A stretch of DNA of 58,315 nt from Pseudomonas sp. H9. GTDB taxonomy: Bacteria; Pseudomonadota; Gammaproteobacteria; Pseudomonadales; Pseudomonadaceae. The DNA is taken from NCBI RefSeq assembly GCF_004353925.1, contig NZ_SMOK01000009.1:1-58315 (forward strand), given 5' to 3'. Below the pieces are notes generated by a model that saw only the letters and a list, made by a program, of their open reading frames with translations, ran no database searches and had not been told where the DNA came from. Positions within the stretch are counted from its first letter, which is position 1; each line of letters starts with the position of its first letter. A program made the translations under genes and the position numbers. Below are positions 25,174 through 34,335 of this stretch, one piece after another.

Positions 25174-25989
25174 TTACTTTTTAGCGCGCTCGTACAGCGG
25201 CATCACCTTCGGAATCGCCGCCCGCAACGAAGCCTGACGGCTGTCGGACGCCGGGTGAGTGCTCATGAACTCAGGTTGTGAACCACCGGAAGCGGCCGCC
25301 ATCTTGTCCCACAGGGTGATCGCCGCATTCGGGTTGTAGCCTGCACGCGCGGCCAGTTCCAGGCCGATCAAGTCAGCTTCATTCTCGTTGGCGCGGCTGT
25401 TGGGCAGGGTCATGCCGTACTGCACCACGGTGTCGGCCAGCGCCATGCTGTCCTGGCCCAGCCCCAGCAAGGCGCCTGCACCTTGACGGGCCATCTCGAT
25501 ACCGTAGGCCTTGGACATCGCCTCACGACCGTGTTCACGCAGGGCGTGGGCAATTTCATGGCCCATCACCGCTGCGATCTCGTCATCGGTCAGTTTGAGC
25601 TTGTCGATCAGCCCGGTGTAGAAAAAGATCTTGCCGCCAGGGCCGCAGTTGGCGTTGAGCTCGTCGCTCTTGATCAGGTTGACCTCCCAGTTCCACTGCG
25701 CCGCATCCGGGCGGAAGTTCGGCGCCTGGGCAATCAGCCGGTCAGCAATGACTTGTACCCGCTTGGCATCAGCACTGGTCTTGTCGAGCACACCTTTGCT
25801 CGACGCTTCGCCCACGGTTTGCTGATACGACTGAGCGTACATCTGGTTGACTTCGTCGCTCGACAACATGCTGAACATATATTGCTTACGCTCGACACCC
25901 ACGGCACCGCCGCTGGTGGTGTTCACTGCCTGGCAACCGGCTAGCAGAATGCTGGCACTGAGGGCGCTGACAACAAATAACTTACGCAT
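25174..25989 (-). CDS. M48-family metalloprotease, lipoprotein
   Basis: 271 residues. The signal peptide ends in a lipobox (LLAGC, lipidated Cys19). The M48 core has the zinc motif HEIAH (144-148) and the third ligand in NENEADLIGLELA. A C-terminal catalytic helix continues with MSTHPASDSRQ. It is a periplasmic, membrane-anchored metalloprotease like LoiP (YggG) and YcaL, which degrade misfolded outer-membrane proteins. Start 25989 is preceded by GGAG at 9 nt; the frame to 26010 has no such site. It lies convergent with the Mn exporter gene. Confidence 0.9.
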   Translation of the reverse strand: MRKLFVVSALSASILLAGCQAVNTTSGGAVGVERKQYMFSMLSSDEVNQMYAQSYQQTVGEASSKGVLDKTSADAKRVQVIADRLIAQAPNFRPDAAQWNWEVNLIKSDELNANCGPGGKIFFYTGLIDKLKLTDDEIAAVMGHEIAHALREHGREAMSKAYGIEMARQGAGALLGLGQDSMALADTVVQYGMTLPNSRANENEADLIGLELAARAGYNPNAAITLWDKMAAASGGSQPEFMSTHPASDSRQASLRAAIPKVMPLYERAKK

Positions 25990-26143
25990 GAAAACACTCC
26001 ATTCGAACATGCCGGGTATCCTAGGCCGACTCGGTTGAGCCCGCTACACCCTGAACGAAGATTTATCCAGACGGCGCTCATGCTTTGCCGCGCCCGAGCC
26101 GATAACGCATGGCAGATGACGTTTATTGTGCTTGGAGCCCTTC

Positions 26144-28285
26144 ATGAAGTTCAGGTCGATCCAGTTTTCCGTTGCAGCCCTGGCCGGGGCCATTGTCCTG
26201 AGTATAGTTGCCGCCCTGGTGCTCTACGCTGTGTATTCCGGCCAGCGGACCCAGGAACTGGTGCAAACCCGCACCCAGCAACAGTTCGAGGCCGTGATCG
26301 AACAACGCCTGACCGCCCTCGCCCGCACTCAGGTCAGTGAAATCCAGAGAGGCCTGGAAGCGCCATTGCTGATCGCTCGCGGACTGGCCACCAGCAATGC
26401 GATGCTGGGCATGCAAGACGCCAACGGCAATCCATTGCTCAAGATCGAGCGCGAACAACTGATCGCCTTGCTCAAACAAACCGCCGTGACCAACCCGTTG
26501 ATCCTCGGTACCTACCTGGGCTGGGAAGCCAACGCGCTGGACCACGATGACAGCCACTTCGTCGGCTCCTCCATCACCGGTATCGACAGCGCCAACGGGC
26601 GCTTCCTGCCCTGGTGGTTCCGTAACGACGACGGCAGCCTCGGCCTGGATAAACTCGCCGACGTCAATGACCAGACCATCCTCGCCACCGGCGTGCGCGC
26701 CAGCGAGTACTACCTGTGCTCACGCGAATCGAAAAAAGCCTGTGTGATCGATCCCGCGCCTTACAAGGTGGGCGACAAGGTGGTGATGCTCGCCTCTTTC
26801 GTTGAGCCGATCCTGATCGATGGCCAGTTTCAGGGGATCGCCGGTGCCGACCTGTCGGTAAACTTCATTCAGGAACTGCTCAACACTGCCGACCAGCAAC
26901 TCTACGAAGGCGCGGGCGAGCTGGCGCTGGTCTCCGGCAATGGCCGCCTGGTTGCTTTCACCAAAGACCCGAGTAAGTTTGGCGAGAAAGCCAGCGACGT
27001 TCTGGATGGCGGCGTTGCCACCACCCTGAGCCAGCTCAGCGGCGAAAACCTGCGTTATCAAGTTAACAACGACGCCGGGCGCATCGAGCTGTACCTGCCG
27101 TTCAAAATCGGTAACACCGATGCCCGCTGGACCTTGTTGCTGGAGTTGCCACTGAGCGCGGTGATGGCCGACGTCAACCAACTGCAAAACGAACTCAGCG
27201 CGCAACGCAGCACCGACCTCACCGGCATGACGCTCATGGGCCTGGCCATCGCCGCCCTCGGCCTGCTGGTGATCTGGTTGCTGGCTCACGGTATCGCCCG
27301 CCCGCTGCGCCAGATGGTGGCCATGCTCGATGATATCGCTCAGGGTGAAGGCGACCTGACCCGCCGCCTGAGCAGTGACCGTGCCGATGAGCTGGGCTCG
27401 ATCGCCAAAGGCTTCAACACCTTCCTGGCCAAACTACAGGCAATGATCAGCCAGGTGGTGGCCTCGGTGCAAAAAGTCAGCGACTCCTCGGAGCATACCG
27501 CCGACATCGCGATTCGTACCAACCAGGGTGTGCACAAGCAAATGGCCGAGATCGACCTGGTGGCCACCGCTGTGCACGAAATGACCGCCACCGCGCAAGA
27601 CGTGGCGCGCAATGCCACCCATGCCGCGCAGGCGGCCAACAACGCCGATCAGGCCGCCCATCAAGGCCTGCAGATCGTACGCAACACGTCCGATTCGATC
27701 AGCGCCCTGGCCGAAGAGATTGGCCGGGCGGTCGGCGTGGTACAAAACCTGGCCCGCGACAGCGAGAACATCAATGCGATCCTGATTGCCATTCGCGCCA
27801 TCGCCGAGCAAACCAACCTACTGGCACTCAATGCCGCTATTGAAGCCGCACGTGCTGGCGAACAAGGCCGAGGCTTTGCCGTGGTGGCCGACGAAGTGCG
27901 CAACCTGGCGCAAAAGACCCAGCAGGCGACCGAAGAAATTCAGCAGATGATCCAGCAACTGCAACAGGGCACCCGCGATGTGGTGCGGGTCATGGAAGAC
28001 AGCCAGGGCAAGACTGACGACAGCGTGCAACAGGCCGCTCGCGCCGCCGAGGCACTGGAAAGCATCACTCAGGCGGTATCGGTGATCAACGACATGAACA
28101 CCCAGATCGCCAGCGCTGCCGAAGAGCAAAGTGCCGTTGCCGAAGACATCAACCGCAATGTAATCAACATTGGTCAGGTGGCCAACGAAGTGGCAGGCGG
28201 TGCAGATGAGTCGAGTACTGCCAGTGCGGAATTGACCAAGCTTGCTGAGCAACAGCGGCGTCTGATCAATCAGTTCAGGGTGTGA
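26144..28285 (+). CDS. Methyl-accepting chemotaxis protein with dCache ligand domain
   Basis: 713 residues. Membrane helices lie at about 8-30 and 364-384, with a large periplasmic dCache_1 domain between ([14 protein letters not shown] helix; [12 protein letters not shown] and AGADLSVNF in the pocket). A HAMP domain follows ([17 protein letters not shown]). The cytoplasmic hairpin tip is [20 protein letters not shown], with the normal [12 protein letters not shown] after it. The pocket lacks the amino-acid receptor signature I know from PctA-type receptors (YxxRPWY), so the ligand is different or unknown. GGAG lies 7 nt before ATG 26144. There is no CheB/R-binding pentapeptide at the C-terminus (ends INQFRV). 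Confidence 0.92.
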   Translation: MKFRSIQFSVAALAGAIVLSIVAALVLYAVYSGQRTQELVQTRTQQQFEAVIEQRLTALARTQVSEIQRGLEAPLLIARGLATSNAMLGMQDANGNPLLKIEREQLIALLKQTAVTNPLILGTYLGWEANALDHDDSHFVGSSITGIDSANGRFLPWWFRNDDGSLGLDKLADVNDQTILATGVRASEYYLCSRESKKACVIDPAPYKVGDKVVMLASFVEPILIDGQFQGIAGADLSVNFIQELLNTADQQLYEGAGELALVSGNGRLVAFTKDPSKFGEKASDVLDGGVATTLSQLSGENLRYQVNNDAGRIELYLPFKIGNTDARWTLLLELPLSAVMADVNQLQNELSAQRSTDLTGMTLMGLAIAALGLLVIWLLAHGIARPLRQMVAMLDDIAQGEGDLTRRLSSDRADELGSIAKGFNTFLAKLQAMISQVVASVQKVSDSSEHTADIAIRTNQGVHKQMAEIDLVATAVHEMTATAQDVARNATHAAQAANNADQAAHQGLQIVRNTSDSISALAEEIGRAVGVVQNLARDSENINAILIAIRAIAEQTNLLALNAAIEAARAGEQGRGFAVVADEVRNLAQKTQQATEEIQQMIQQLQQGTRDVVRVMEDSQGKTDDSVQQAARAAEALESITQAVSVINDMNTQIASAAEEQSAVAEDINRNVINIGQVANEVAGGADESSTASAELTKLAEQQRRLINQFRV

Positions 28286-28292
28286 TGAATTA

Positions 28293-28351
28293 ATCGCGGG
28301 GCAAGCCCGCTCCCACAGTGACCATCGGTGGGAGCGGGCTTGCCCCGCGAT
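28293..28351. repeat. REP element, inverted pair
   Basis: Opposed REP units (cores GGGGCAAGCCCGCTCCCAC and its complement) in the convergent gap between the chemoreceptor and SRAP genes. Confidence 0.92.
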
Positions 28352-28355
28352 GCAT

Positions 28356-28976
28356 TCACGCCGGAGTCAAACACTCCGGCCCATTGAGTTTCGGATCATT
28401 GACGAAATTGGCCAGCACCCGCTCGCGCAACGTCGCCTGACTGCTGGCCAGCAGCTCATACAGTTGAGCCATGGGGGTTTCGGGGTTAAGCCAAGCCTCT
28501 TGGCCTGCAGCGTCTAAAATCAGCGGCCTGCGCTGGTTCATCGCCGCCTGAGTTACCACTGCGGTACTCAACCAGACCTGATCCTGCACCGGATAGGCTT
28601 CCCAGATGGCAGCAAAGAACAACGACGAACCCTCTCCCGGCGTCAGCCAGTAAGGGCGTTTGCGCACGCTACCGCGCCATTCGTAGAAACCGTTGGCCGG
28701 CATCAGGCAACGCCGCAGGCGCAACGCTTCCCGAAACATCGGTTGCTCGGCCAGCGTTTCAGCGCGGGCATGGGCCGGTGTGCGTGACAAGTCAGTCAGC
28801 CAGGCCGGGGTCAACCCCCAGCGGGCCCGCGCCAACGTCAGTTGCCCCTGTTCCTGACGCTGGATCAGGACCGACGCACCAGGCGAAATATTCCATTGAG
28901 CCTGCTGATCAGCCGGGAATCCCGGTAATGCAGCAAAGGCCGGAGACCAGCGAAACAGCGCGTAACGTCCACACAT
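28356..28976 (-). CDS. SRAP-domain (HMCES/YedK-like) protein with exchanged active-site residues
   Basis: 206 residues. The Met-Cys start exposes the nucleophile Cys2 that crosslinks abasic sites in single-stranded DNA. The core motifs are RWGLTPAW, GFYEWRG (catalytic Glu99, equal to E105 of E. coli YedK) and NQRRPLIL. At two key sites it differs from YedK. Where YedK has Asn75 (NARVET), this protein has His69 (HARAET). Where YedK has His160 (IHDRRP), it has Asn147 (MNQRRP). The two residues are swapped. The family shields abasic sites in ssDNA; effect of the swap unknown. It is last in a minus-strand unit after the CPXCG and DUF2007 genes (13-nt gap). Confidence 0.85.
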   Translation of the reverse strand: MCGRYALFRWSPAFAALPGFPADQQAQWNISPGASVLIQRQEQGQLTLARARWGLTPAWLTDLSRTPAHARAETLAEQPMFREALRLRRCLMPANGFYEWRGSVRKRPYWLTPGEGSSLFFAAIWEAYPVQDQVWLSTAVVTQAAMNQRRPLILDAAGQEAWLNPETPMAQLYELLASSQATLRERVLANFVNDPKLNGPECLTPA

Positions 28977-28989
28977 GGGGGATAAAAAC

Positions 28990-29250
28990 CTAGCAAATCA
29001 GGGTGCCCGGAATGTGCTCCGGTTCGTCGCCAGCCAAGGGCTGGGCTGCATTGTACGCGGCGATCAGCTGGCGTGCGTACTCAGCCTGTTCATCGGCAAC
29101 CGCCAAGCCCAACAGGCCCTGCATCGGCAAGTCGCCGATCGCCCCCATCAGGTCTCGGCCAATTAGATGAACCTGAATACCTTCGCTGTCGAGCATGCCC
29201 ATCAGCATTTCGGCCTCCAGCAGGCTTTCCGGTTCATAGATACGCTGCAT
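28990..29250 (-). CDS. DUF2007 putative signal-transducing protein
   Basis: 86 residues matching DUF2007: an N-terminal IYEPESLLEAEMLMGMLDSE and IQVHLIGRDL, then a GLAVADEQAEYARQLI helix. DUF2007 is a small ferredoxin-like fold related to PII-like domains, with no proven function. Its start overlaps the stop of the CPXCG gene by 1 nt (TGATG), so the two are coupled. The SRAP gene follows. Confidence 0.8.
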   Translation of the reverse strand: MQRIYEPESLLEAEMLMGMLDSEGIQVHLIGRDLMGAIGDLPMQGLLGLAVADEQAEYARQLIAAYNAAQPLAGDEPEHIPGTLIC

Positions 29251-29432
29251 CAGTCATTCTCGCCATAAACGTCCAGCATCCATTCGTCACCATGCACCTG
29301 CAGCACAAACCTGATGGGCTTGCAGCAGACCTGACAGTCTTCGATGTATTCCTGATCGCCTGCAGACAGGTCTACTGTCGTCTCGACTTCTTCACCACAG
29401 TAAGGGCAATCGTAGATCGCAGTTTCCAGCAT
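29250..29432 (-). CDS. CPXCG-motif zinc-ribbon protein
   Basis: 60 residues. Two cysteine pairs, CPYCG (9-13) and CQVC (33-36), form the zinc ribbon of this small family, followed by a short beta hairpin (IRFVLQVHG). There is no known activity; a nucleic-acid or protein-binding role is possible. First gene of a minus-strand unit with DUF2007 and SRAP genes. TATAAT at 29458-29463 is a possible -10 for the divergent acyltransferase gene. Confidence 0.8.
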   Translation of the reverse strand: MLETAIYDCPYCGEEVETTVDLSAGDQEYIEDCQVCCKPIRFVLQVHGDEWMLDVYGEND

Positions 29433-29553
29433 CGCGGCCTCCGGAGTGACTTATGCGTATAATTGCCGGTCTATTTACAGGACCTGAGCGTGTTCGAGCC
29501 GTTTTTCGAAACCCGGCCCTACCTATTACCCTAGCCGTTTCCAACAAGAGAGC

Positions 29554-30720
29554 ATGATGGGCGAATTCGATGCCATCCGACCGTACGACGACGCTGAGGT
29601 CCCTGCCGTTCTGGCACGCCTGCTCAGCGACCCGGCATTCCTCGATATCCTCACCCACTTCCGTTTCCCGCGCATGGCCGGAGCCTTTGGCTGGCTGTTG
29701 AAGCCCCTGATCGCCCGGCGCCTACGCAAAGAGTTTGCTGGTGTCAGCTGCGTTTCGACTCTGCAGGACAAAGTCGAGTACTACGTCGACCATACCATTG
29801 AGCGCGCCACCGACGGTGTGACCTACACCGGCGTCGAGTTGCTCAAGTCCGGCACCGCCTACCTGTTTCTGGCCAACCACCGTGACATCGTCATGGACCC
29901 GGCGTTCGTCAACTACGCGGTCTACCACGCCGGCCTGCCGACGCCGCGGATCGCCATTGGCGACAACCTGCTGCAAAAACCGTTCGTCAGCGACATGATG
30001 CGCCTGAACAAGAGCTTCATTGTTCACCGCTCAATCAGCGGTCGACGCGAGAAGCTTGCGGCCTACCAACTGCTCTCGGCCTACATCAACCATTCGATCC
30101 GCAACGACGGTCAGTCCATCTGGATTGCCCAGGCTGAAGGCCGCGCCAAAGATGGTGACGATCGCACCGATTCGGCGATCCTGAAAATGTTCCACATGAG
30201 CCGCAAAGACGAGCCTTTCGGTGCGGTGATCCAGTCACTGCACCTGAGCCCGGTGTCGATCAGCTATGAGTACGACCCGTGCGATCAGGCCAAGGCCCGC
30301 GAGTTGTATATCCGCGCCACCACCGGCAGCTACACCAAAGCGCCCGGTGAAGACGACATCAGCATCGCCCAGGGCATCACTGGCTATAAAGGTCGGGTGC
30401 ACATCAACTTCGCCCCGCCGGTAACGGCGTTCTTCGAAGACACCAAGCAACTGGCGGCGGAGATCGATCGGCAGATTCTGGCGGGCTACCGGCTGTTCCC
30501 GGTGCACTACCTGGCCTATGCGCAATGGGCTGATGCAGACCCTGCGTTGGACGTGCCAGCGGCGGCCAAGGTATTCCCGGCCGACGAGCTGGCCAAGGCC
30601 CAGGCTGAATGGCAACGTCGCCTGGATGCCTGCCCGGTCGAACAGCGCCCTTACCTGGTGCAGCAGTATGCGACGCCAGTGCGCAATCAGTATCGGGTCA
30701 AGGCGGGGTTGGCGCTTTAA
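29554..30720 (+). CDS. 1-acylglycerol-3-phosphate acyltransferase-like membrane-associated enzyme
   Basis: 388 residues. The PlsC-type acyltransferase motif H-x4-D is present as NHRDIVMDP (about 108-116). It is longer than PlsC, with an N-terminal helical part (FLDILTHFRFPRMAGAF) and a long C-terminal region. It is expected to transfer an acyl group to a lysophospholipid or related acceptor. In Pseudomonas it is a second acyltransferase beside the main PlsC. Start MMGEF at 29554 or the next ATG at 29557; AGAG lies upstream at moderate distance. A REP pair follows the stop. Confidence 0.82.
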   Translation: MMGEFDAIRPYDDAEVPAVLARLLSDPAFLDILTHFRFPRMAGAFGWLLKPLIARRLRKEFAGVSCVSTLQDKVEYYVDHTIERATDGVTYTGVELLKSGTAYLFLANHRDIVMDPAFVNYAVYHAGLPTPRIAIGDNLLQKPFVSDMMRLNKSFIVHRSISGRREKLAAYQLLSAYINHSIRNDGQSIWIAQAEGRAKDGDDRTDSAILKMFHMSRKDEPFGAVIQSLHLSPVSISYEYDPCDQAKARELYIRATTGSYTKAPGEDDISIAQGITGYKGRVHINFAPPVTAFFEDTKQLAAEIDRQILAGYRLFPVHYLAYAQWADADPALDVPAAAKVFPADELAKAQAEWQRRLDACPVEQRPYLVQQYATPVRNQYRVKAGLAL

Positions 30721-30723
30721 AGC

Positions 30724-30772
30724 ATCGCGGGGCAAGCCCGCTCCCAGCGGTGGGAGCGGGCTTGCCCCGCGA
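30724..30772. repeat. REP element, inverted pair
   Basis: Tight palindromic pair; the opposed units (ATCGCGGGGCAAGCCCGCTC and the complement ending TTGCCCCGCGA) are only a few nt apart. It lies between the convergent acyltransferase and small membrane-protein genes. Confidence 0.92.
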
Positions 30773-30778
30773 CTGGAA

Positions 30779-31039
30779 TCAAACCCAGGTACTGAACCAG
30801 GACAACAGCAAGGCCAGCGCCAGGAAGGCAAAACCGAGAATGTAGTAAAACCGGTTGATACGCTGGGTCATCCCATCGACCACCGCTTCATCGCTTGGCG
30901 CCCCCGCCAACGCCTGCGCTTCACGCCGCCGGGCACTGTGCAACAGCAGACCACCGGGACAGGTAATCACCAAGGCCAACAGGTTGATCAGCTTGGCCGG
31001 ATGGGCGGCGATCAGCCCCCAGAGCATTTGCAGCGACAT
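30779..31039 (-). CDS. Small inner-membrane protein of unknown function
   Basis: 86 residues with two hydrophobic segments, about 16-32 (KLINLLALVITCPGGLLL) and 65-84 (YYILGFAFLALALLLSWF), joined by a charged loop (about 35-60). I do not recognise the family. Codon use is normal and the gene is confined by the REP pair and the yajG side, so it looks real. Confidence 0.6.
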   Translation of the reverse strand: MSLQMLWGLIAAHPAKLINLLALVITCPGGLLLHSARRREAQALAGAPSDEAVVDGMTQRINRFYYILGFAFLALALLLSWFSTWV

Positions 31040-31113
31040 TACAGAACCTCTAAGTCATGACTGCGGGCATTCTACCCAAGCAGCGCTGCAAGTCCTGCCC
31101 TTTTCGACCAAAT

Positions 31114-31172
31114 GTAGGAGCGGGCTTGCCCCGCGATGCGATGTGTCAGACAGACCGCAATCGTGGGGCAGC
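31114..31172. repeat. REP element with degenerate partner
   Basis: One good REP unit (31114-31138) is followed by a degraded opposed copy (GCAATCGTGGGGCAGCAGG). It lies upstream of the small membrane-protein gene and just past the yajG stop. Confidence 0.8.
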
Positions 31173-31177
31173 AGGGA

Positions 31178-31762
31178 TTACTCGCCGAGGATCTGGCCGA
31201 TCGCCTGGTCTTTGAACAGACGGGTCAGGGCGTCGCTCAGCACATCACTCACCAGCTTGGTGTTGGTTTCCTGGTTCGGCGCCATGCCGAAGCGCTGGTC
31301 CAGCGAGGCACCATAACGACCGCTGTAACGGCGGTTGGCGTTGGACACGTCTGCTTTGAAAGTCGCACCAATGGTGGCTTCAGTCACGTACATGCCTTCT
31401 TTGGGCGACTGGTACTTCAGCTCGGCCAGGGTCACCGTCAGCTGAGGCGCGTTATAGGCGTTTGGCGTCGGGGTGAAGCCCAGCAGGCGTACTGCGGCTT
31501 CAGCCTGAGCTTGCACCTTGGGCATGATGTCGTTGCCAGTAACGGTGATAGCGCTGGTTTCAGGGTACAGGCCACCGCGGGTGCCCAGGGTTTGCGAAGC
31601 ACGACCATCAACCACCCGGACCACTACCGGCTGGCCATGCCCCACCGGAGCCAGCTGGGCGGTGAGTTTTGGTTGCGGGCTGAGTTGTTGCGGGCTGTGG
31701 GCACAACCGACCAGCGTCAGGCTGGTCACCGCGATCAAACCGAACAACAAACGTTGCAACAT
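31178..31762 (-). CDS. YajG-family lipoprotein
   Basis: 194 residues. The signal peptide has a lipobox (TLVGC, lipid Cys about 18). The mature part matches YajG: PVVVRVVDGRASQTLGTRGG, PETSAITVTGNDIMPKV and ANRRYSGRYGASLDQRFG. YajG is an outer-membrane-associated lipoprotein of unknown role. I chose ATG 31762 (MLQRLLFG) because GGAG lies 8 nt upstream; ATG 31768 is 2 nt from the site and less likely. Frames reaching 31879 are artefacts. Confidence 0.85.
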   Translation of the reverse strand: MLQRLLFGLIAVTSLTLVGCAHSPQQLSPQPKLTAQLAPVGHGQPVVVRVVDGRASQTLGTRGGLYPETSAITVTGNDIMPKVQAQAEAAVRLLGFTPTPNAYNAPQLTVTLAELKYQSPKEGMYVTEATIGATFKADVSNANRRYSGRYGASLDQRFGMAPNQETNTKLVSDVLSDALTRLFKDQAIGQILGE

Positions 31763-31938
31763 GCTCATCTCTCCAGAATAGGCAGCAAAGGCCGCCAGTA
31801 TAACCAGCAGTACGCAGCCCAGCCATCGCCGTGCCATTAGCGAATAAGACAGGCGCGAGCGCTGTCGGTTCGCTGTCACAATGGTTTCATCACCTTGAGG
31901 CTATGCTGGCGCCCAGAACACCCAATGAGGAACACGCC

Positions 31939-32172
31939 ATGTCCTGGTTCTGGACTTCACTGTTCACCCGCCGCCCCACACGTCACTTCGCACGGCTCGA
32001 CACCCAGGGCCATTGCCTGGCTTTCAAGCAATGCGCCAACAAACCCGAAGCTGGCAACTGGGTGGAAATCAACGAAATACGCCTGGCCTGGCTCAATCGC
32101 CCGCTGCCCGCCAACGCCCGTGTTTGCCCACTCCCCCGCAATAACTGGGTGCAGCGCAGCCTGACCGCCTGA
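31939..32172 (+). CDS. Small conserved-looking protein of unknown function
   Basis: 77 residues (MSWFWTSLFTRRP...). GAGGAA lies about 7 nt before ATG 31939. The composition (Trp/Cys-rich, LDTQGHCLAFKQC then EINEIRLAWLNRPLP) is that of a real small protein rather than noise. Not recognised, no membrane segment clear. A longer frame from 31831 has no ribosome site. Confidence 0.6.
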   Translation: MSWFWTSLFTRRPTRHFARLDTQGHCLAFKQCANKPEAGNWVEINEIRLAWLNRPLPANARVCPLPRNNWVQRSLTA

Positions 32173-32224
32173 ACCGTGCATCAATAAAAGTCGTTAATAA
32201 AGATCATTTCTGCCCGAGACATCG

Positions 32225-32247
32225 TTATAATCTCCCCCCGATTATAA
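32225..32247. repeat. Inverted repeat containing TATAAT
   Basis: TTATAATC and GATTATAA are perfect 8-nt arms around TCCCCCC. The left arm holds a TATAAT on the plus strand; the right arm holds one on the minus strand. So it could be a pair of divergent -10 boxes or a regulator site. Confidence 0.45.
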
Positions 32248-32424
32248 GGACGTCTCCTGATCGGGCCTCGCAGCACCGCCAATGTTCACCATCGGCATCC
32301 CCCGCACCGCCCACAGAGAGCCTTCCACACAGGTCTTGCACCAGCAAGCGTGCCAGTAATTCTCGGCCCTCTGCTCTGCCTGAACCTGCCGGTCTGCCAT
32401 CGCGCAGTCCATTTTGAGGTTCAC
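32242..32424 (-). CDS. Possible small Cys/Trp-rich protein
   Basis: 60 residues with GTG start (GTGAACCTC); GGAG is only 2 nt upstream, too close, while the in-frame ATG (MDCAM) is 14 nt away. The sequence has CWCKTC, a possible metal site. It could be real, but evidence is only the open frame and cysteine pattern. I keep it as a candidate. Confidence 0.22.
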   Translation of the reverse strand: MNLKMDCAMADRQVQAEQRAENYWHACWCKTCVEGSLWAVRGMPMVNIGGAARPDQETSL

Positions 32425-32776
32425 GACTCCAAAAGAGCGTGAAAAAACGGGTTTTCACAACTTCACGAGAGTGTGGCGAGCAATGAACAGTCTGGCATGT
32501 GCAAAAGCACCAAAAGTGTCCCGAACAGCCCTGAACAGCTGGCAACTGTGCTCATCCAGGATGAGTGCCTGAGGCCGGTCCATAACGCACGACGGACACC
32601 TTGACCATAAGTCGAATTGCCGCATCGGCCTTAAAATGCGTTCATAGGCAACGCAAAGCCCGGTTGGCGGTGTCCGCTGAAGTTGCAAAAACTGCGAAAT
32701 ATCGGACATGGCGATCCTGGCCAAGCCAGGGATCCTATGCTGTCAATTTGGTGCTGTAGATTTTGGAGACGCGTTA

Positions 32777-34282
32777 ATGGCGCAGAACGAAGCAGTCGAT
32801 GTAGTACTGGTAGGGGCAGGCATCATGAGTGCCACCCTGGCCGTACTGCTCAAGGAACTCGACCCGGCAATCAAGCTGGAAGTCGTCGAGTTGATGGATT
32901 CGGGTGCCGCGGAAAGTTCCAACCCGTGGAACAACGCCGGGACCGGCCATGCCGGGCTGTGTGAACTGAACTACACGCCGCAGGCCGCCGACGGCAGCAT
33001 CGACATCAAAAAAGCGGTCCACATCAACACTCAGTTCGAGGTATCCCGGCAGTTCTGGGCTTACCTGAGCAAAAAAGGTGCGCTCAGCTCGCCACGGGCG
33101 TTCATCAACCCTGTGCCGCACCTGAGCTATGTTGAAGGCGAAAAAGGCGTCGACTTCCTGAAGAAGCGTTTCGAGCTGCTCAAGCAGCACCACGCCTTCG
33201 CCGAGATGGAATACACCGAAGACAAGTCGGTGATGAACGAGTGGATGCCGCTGATGATGCCCGGTCGCCCTGCCGACCAGAAAATCGCCGCCACCCGCGT
33301 TTTGAAAGGTACCGACGTTAACTTTGGTGCCCTGACCAACAAACTGCTCAAGCATTTGGCCAGCGCGCCGGATGCCCAGGTCAAGTACTGCAAGCGCGTA
33401 ACTGGCCTGCGCCGTAACGGCAGCGGCTGGACCGTCAGCATCAAGGACGTCAACAGCGGCAGCAGCCGTGAAGTCAACGCCCGCTTCGTATTCCTCGGCG
33501 CTGGTGGCGCGGCACTGCCGCTGCTGCAGCAATCGGGTATCGAAGAGAGCAAAGGCTTTGGTGGCTTCCCGGTCAGCGGGCAGTGGCTGCGTTGCGACAA
33601 CCCTGAAGTGGTGAAAAAGCACCAGGCCAAGGTCTACAGCCAGGCCGCGGTAGGTTCGCCACCGATGTCGGTGCCGCACCTGGACACCCGCGTTGTCGAT
33701 GGCAAAACCTCGCTGCTGTTCGGCCCATACGCTGGTTTCACCACCAAGTTCCTCAAGCATGGCTCGTTCCTCGACCTGCCGCTGTCGGTGCGCATGGGCA
33801 ACCTCGGCCCGATGCTCGCCGTGGCCCGCGACAACATGGACCTGACCAAGTACCTGGTCAGCGAAGTGATGCAGTCGATGGAGCAGCGCCTCGAGTCCCT
33901 GCGTCGCTTCTACCCTGAGGCGAAAGCCGAAGACTGGCGCCTGGAAGTAGCGGGCCAGCGCGTACAGATCATCAAGAAAGACCCGAAAAAAGGTGGCGTG
34001 CTGCAGTTCGGTACCGAACTGGTAGCTGCCAAAGACGGTACCCTGGCCGCCCTGCTGGGCGCCTCCCCTGGTGCTTCGGTCACGGTGTCGATCATGCTTG
34101 AGCTGATCGAGCGCTGCTTCCCAGAGCAAACCAAGGGTGCCTGGGCTGCCAAGCTCAAGGAAATTTTCCCGGCCCGGGAAAAGGTCCTGGCGGCCGATGC
34201 TGCGCTGTATCACAAGATCAGCGTGCACAATGACGAGGTCCTGGGCCTGGTCGAAAGCAGCCCGGCGCAGCACTACGCGTAA
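32777..34282 (+). CDS. mqo: Malate:quinone oxidoreductase
   Basis: 501 residues, the usual Mqo length. The FAD Rossmann fingerprint is [20 protein letters not shown], followed by [19 protein letters not shown], a family hallmark. The C-terminal [20 protein letters not shown] is also typical. It oxidises malate to oxaloacetate and passes electrons to quinones at the inner membrane, part of the TCA cycle. Start at 32777 ([13 protein letters not shown]) has GGAG 9 nt upstream; the frame from 32708 is not supported. It is followed by a bidirectional terminator. Confidence 0.95.
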   Translation: MAQNEAVDVVLVGAGIMSATLAVLLKELDPAIKLEVVELMDSGAAESSNPWNNAGTGHAGLCELNYTPQAADGSIDIKKAVHINTQFEVSRQFWAYLSKKGALSSPRAFINPVPHLSYVEGEKGVDFLKKRFELLKQHHAFAEMEYTEDKSVMNEWMPLMMPGRPADQKIAATRVLKGTDVNFGALTNKLLKHLASAPDAQVKYCKRVTGLRRNGSGWTVSIKDVNSGSSREVNARFVFLGAGGAALPLLQQSGIEESKGFGGFPVSGQWLRCDNPEVVKKHQAKVYSQAAVGSPPMSVPHLDTRVVDGKTSLLFGPYAGFTTKFLKHGSFLDLPLSVRMGNLGPMLAVARDNMDLTKYLVSEVMQSMEQRLESLRRFYPEAKAEDWRLEVAGQRVQIIKKDPKKGGVLQFGTELVAAKDGTLAALLGASPGASVTVSIMLELIERCFPEQTKGAWAAKLKEIFPAREKVLAADAALYHKISVHNDEVLGLVESSPAQHYA

Positions 34283-34291
34283 CGCACCGGC

Positions 34292-34321
34292 AAAAAAAAA
34301 CGCCCTTCGGGGCGTTTTTTT
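34292..34321. terminator. Bidirectional terminator between mqo and the PA4642-like gene
   Basis: AAACGCCC and GGGCGTTT-type arms around TTCG, flanked by A-run (left) and T-run (right). It serves mqo on the plus strand and the minus-strand gene that ends at 34336. Confidence 0.85.
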
Positions 34322-34335
34322 ATGTGTGCTGTGAA

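Larger units (their letters stand above)
32173..32776. other. Long leader/intergenic region upstream of mqo
   Basis: 604 nt. I see no convincing gene. Features include TATAAT (32226-32231) and an inverted repeat TTATAATC/GATTATAA (32225-32232 and 32240-32247) around a C-rich loop. There is also a hairpin GTGAAAA/TTTTCAC (32439-32445 and 32452-32458). A 60-residue minus-strand frame (see separate entry) is possible. The rest probably serves as promoter and leader for mqo. Confidence 0.5.

Noticed and set aside
32225..32545. 106-residue open frame on the minus strand upstream of mqo
   Set aside because: No ribosome site and no recognisable pattern; overlaps the possible smaller frame in another phase.
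32455..32724. 89-residue open frame on the minus strand upstream of mqo
   Set aside because: No start signal or motif; the region looks like a leader.
32774..34273. 499-residue open frame opposite mqo
   Set aside because: Shadow of mqo in a high-GC gene; composition is His/Gln/Val-rich without domains.
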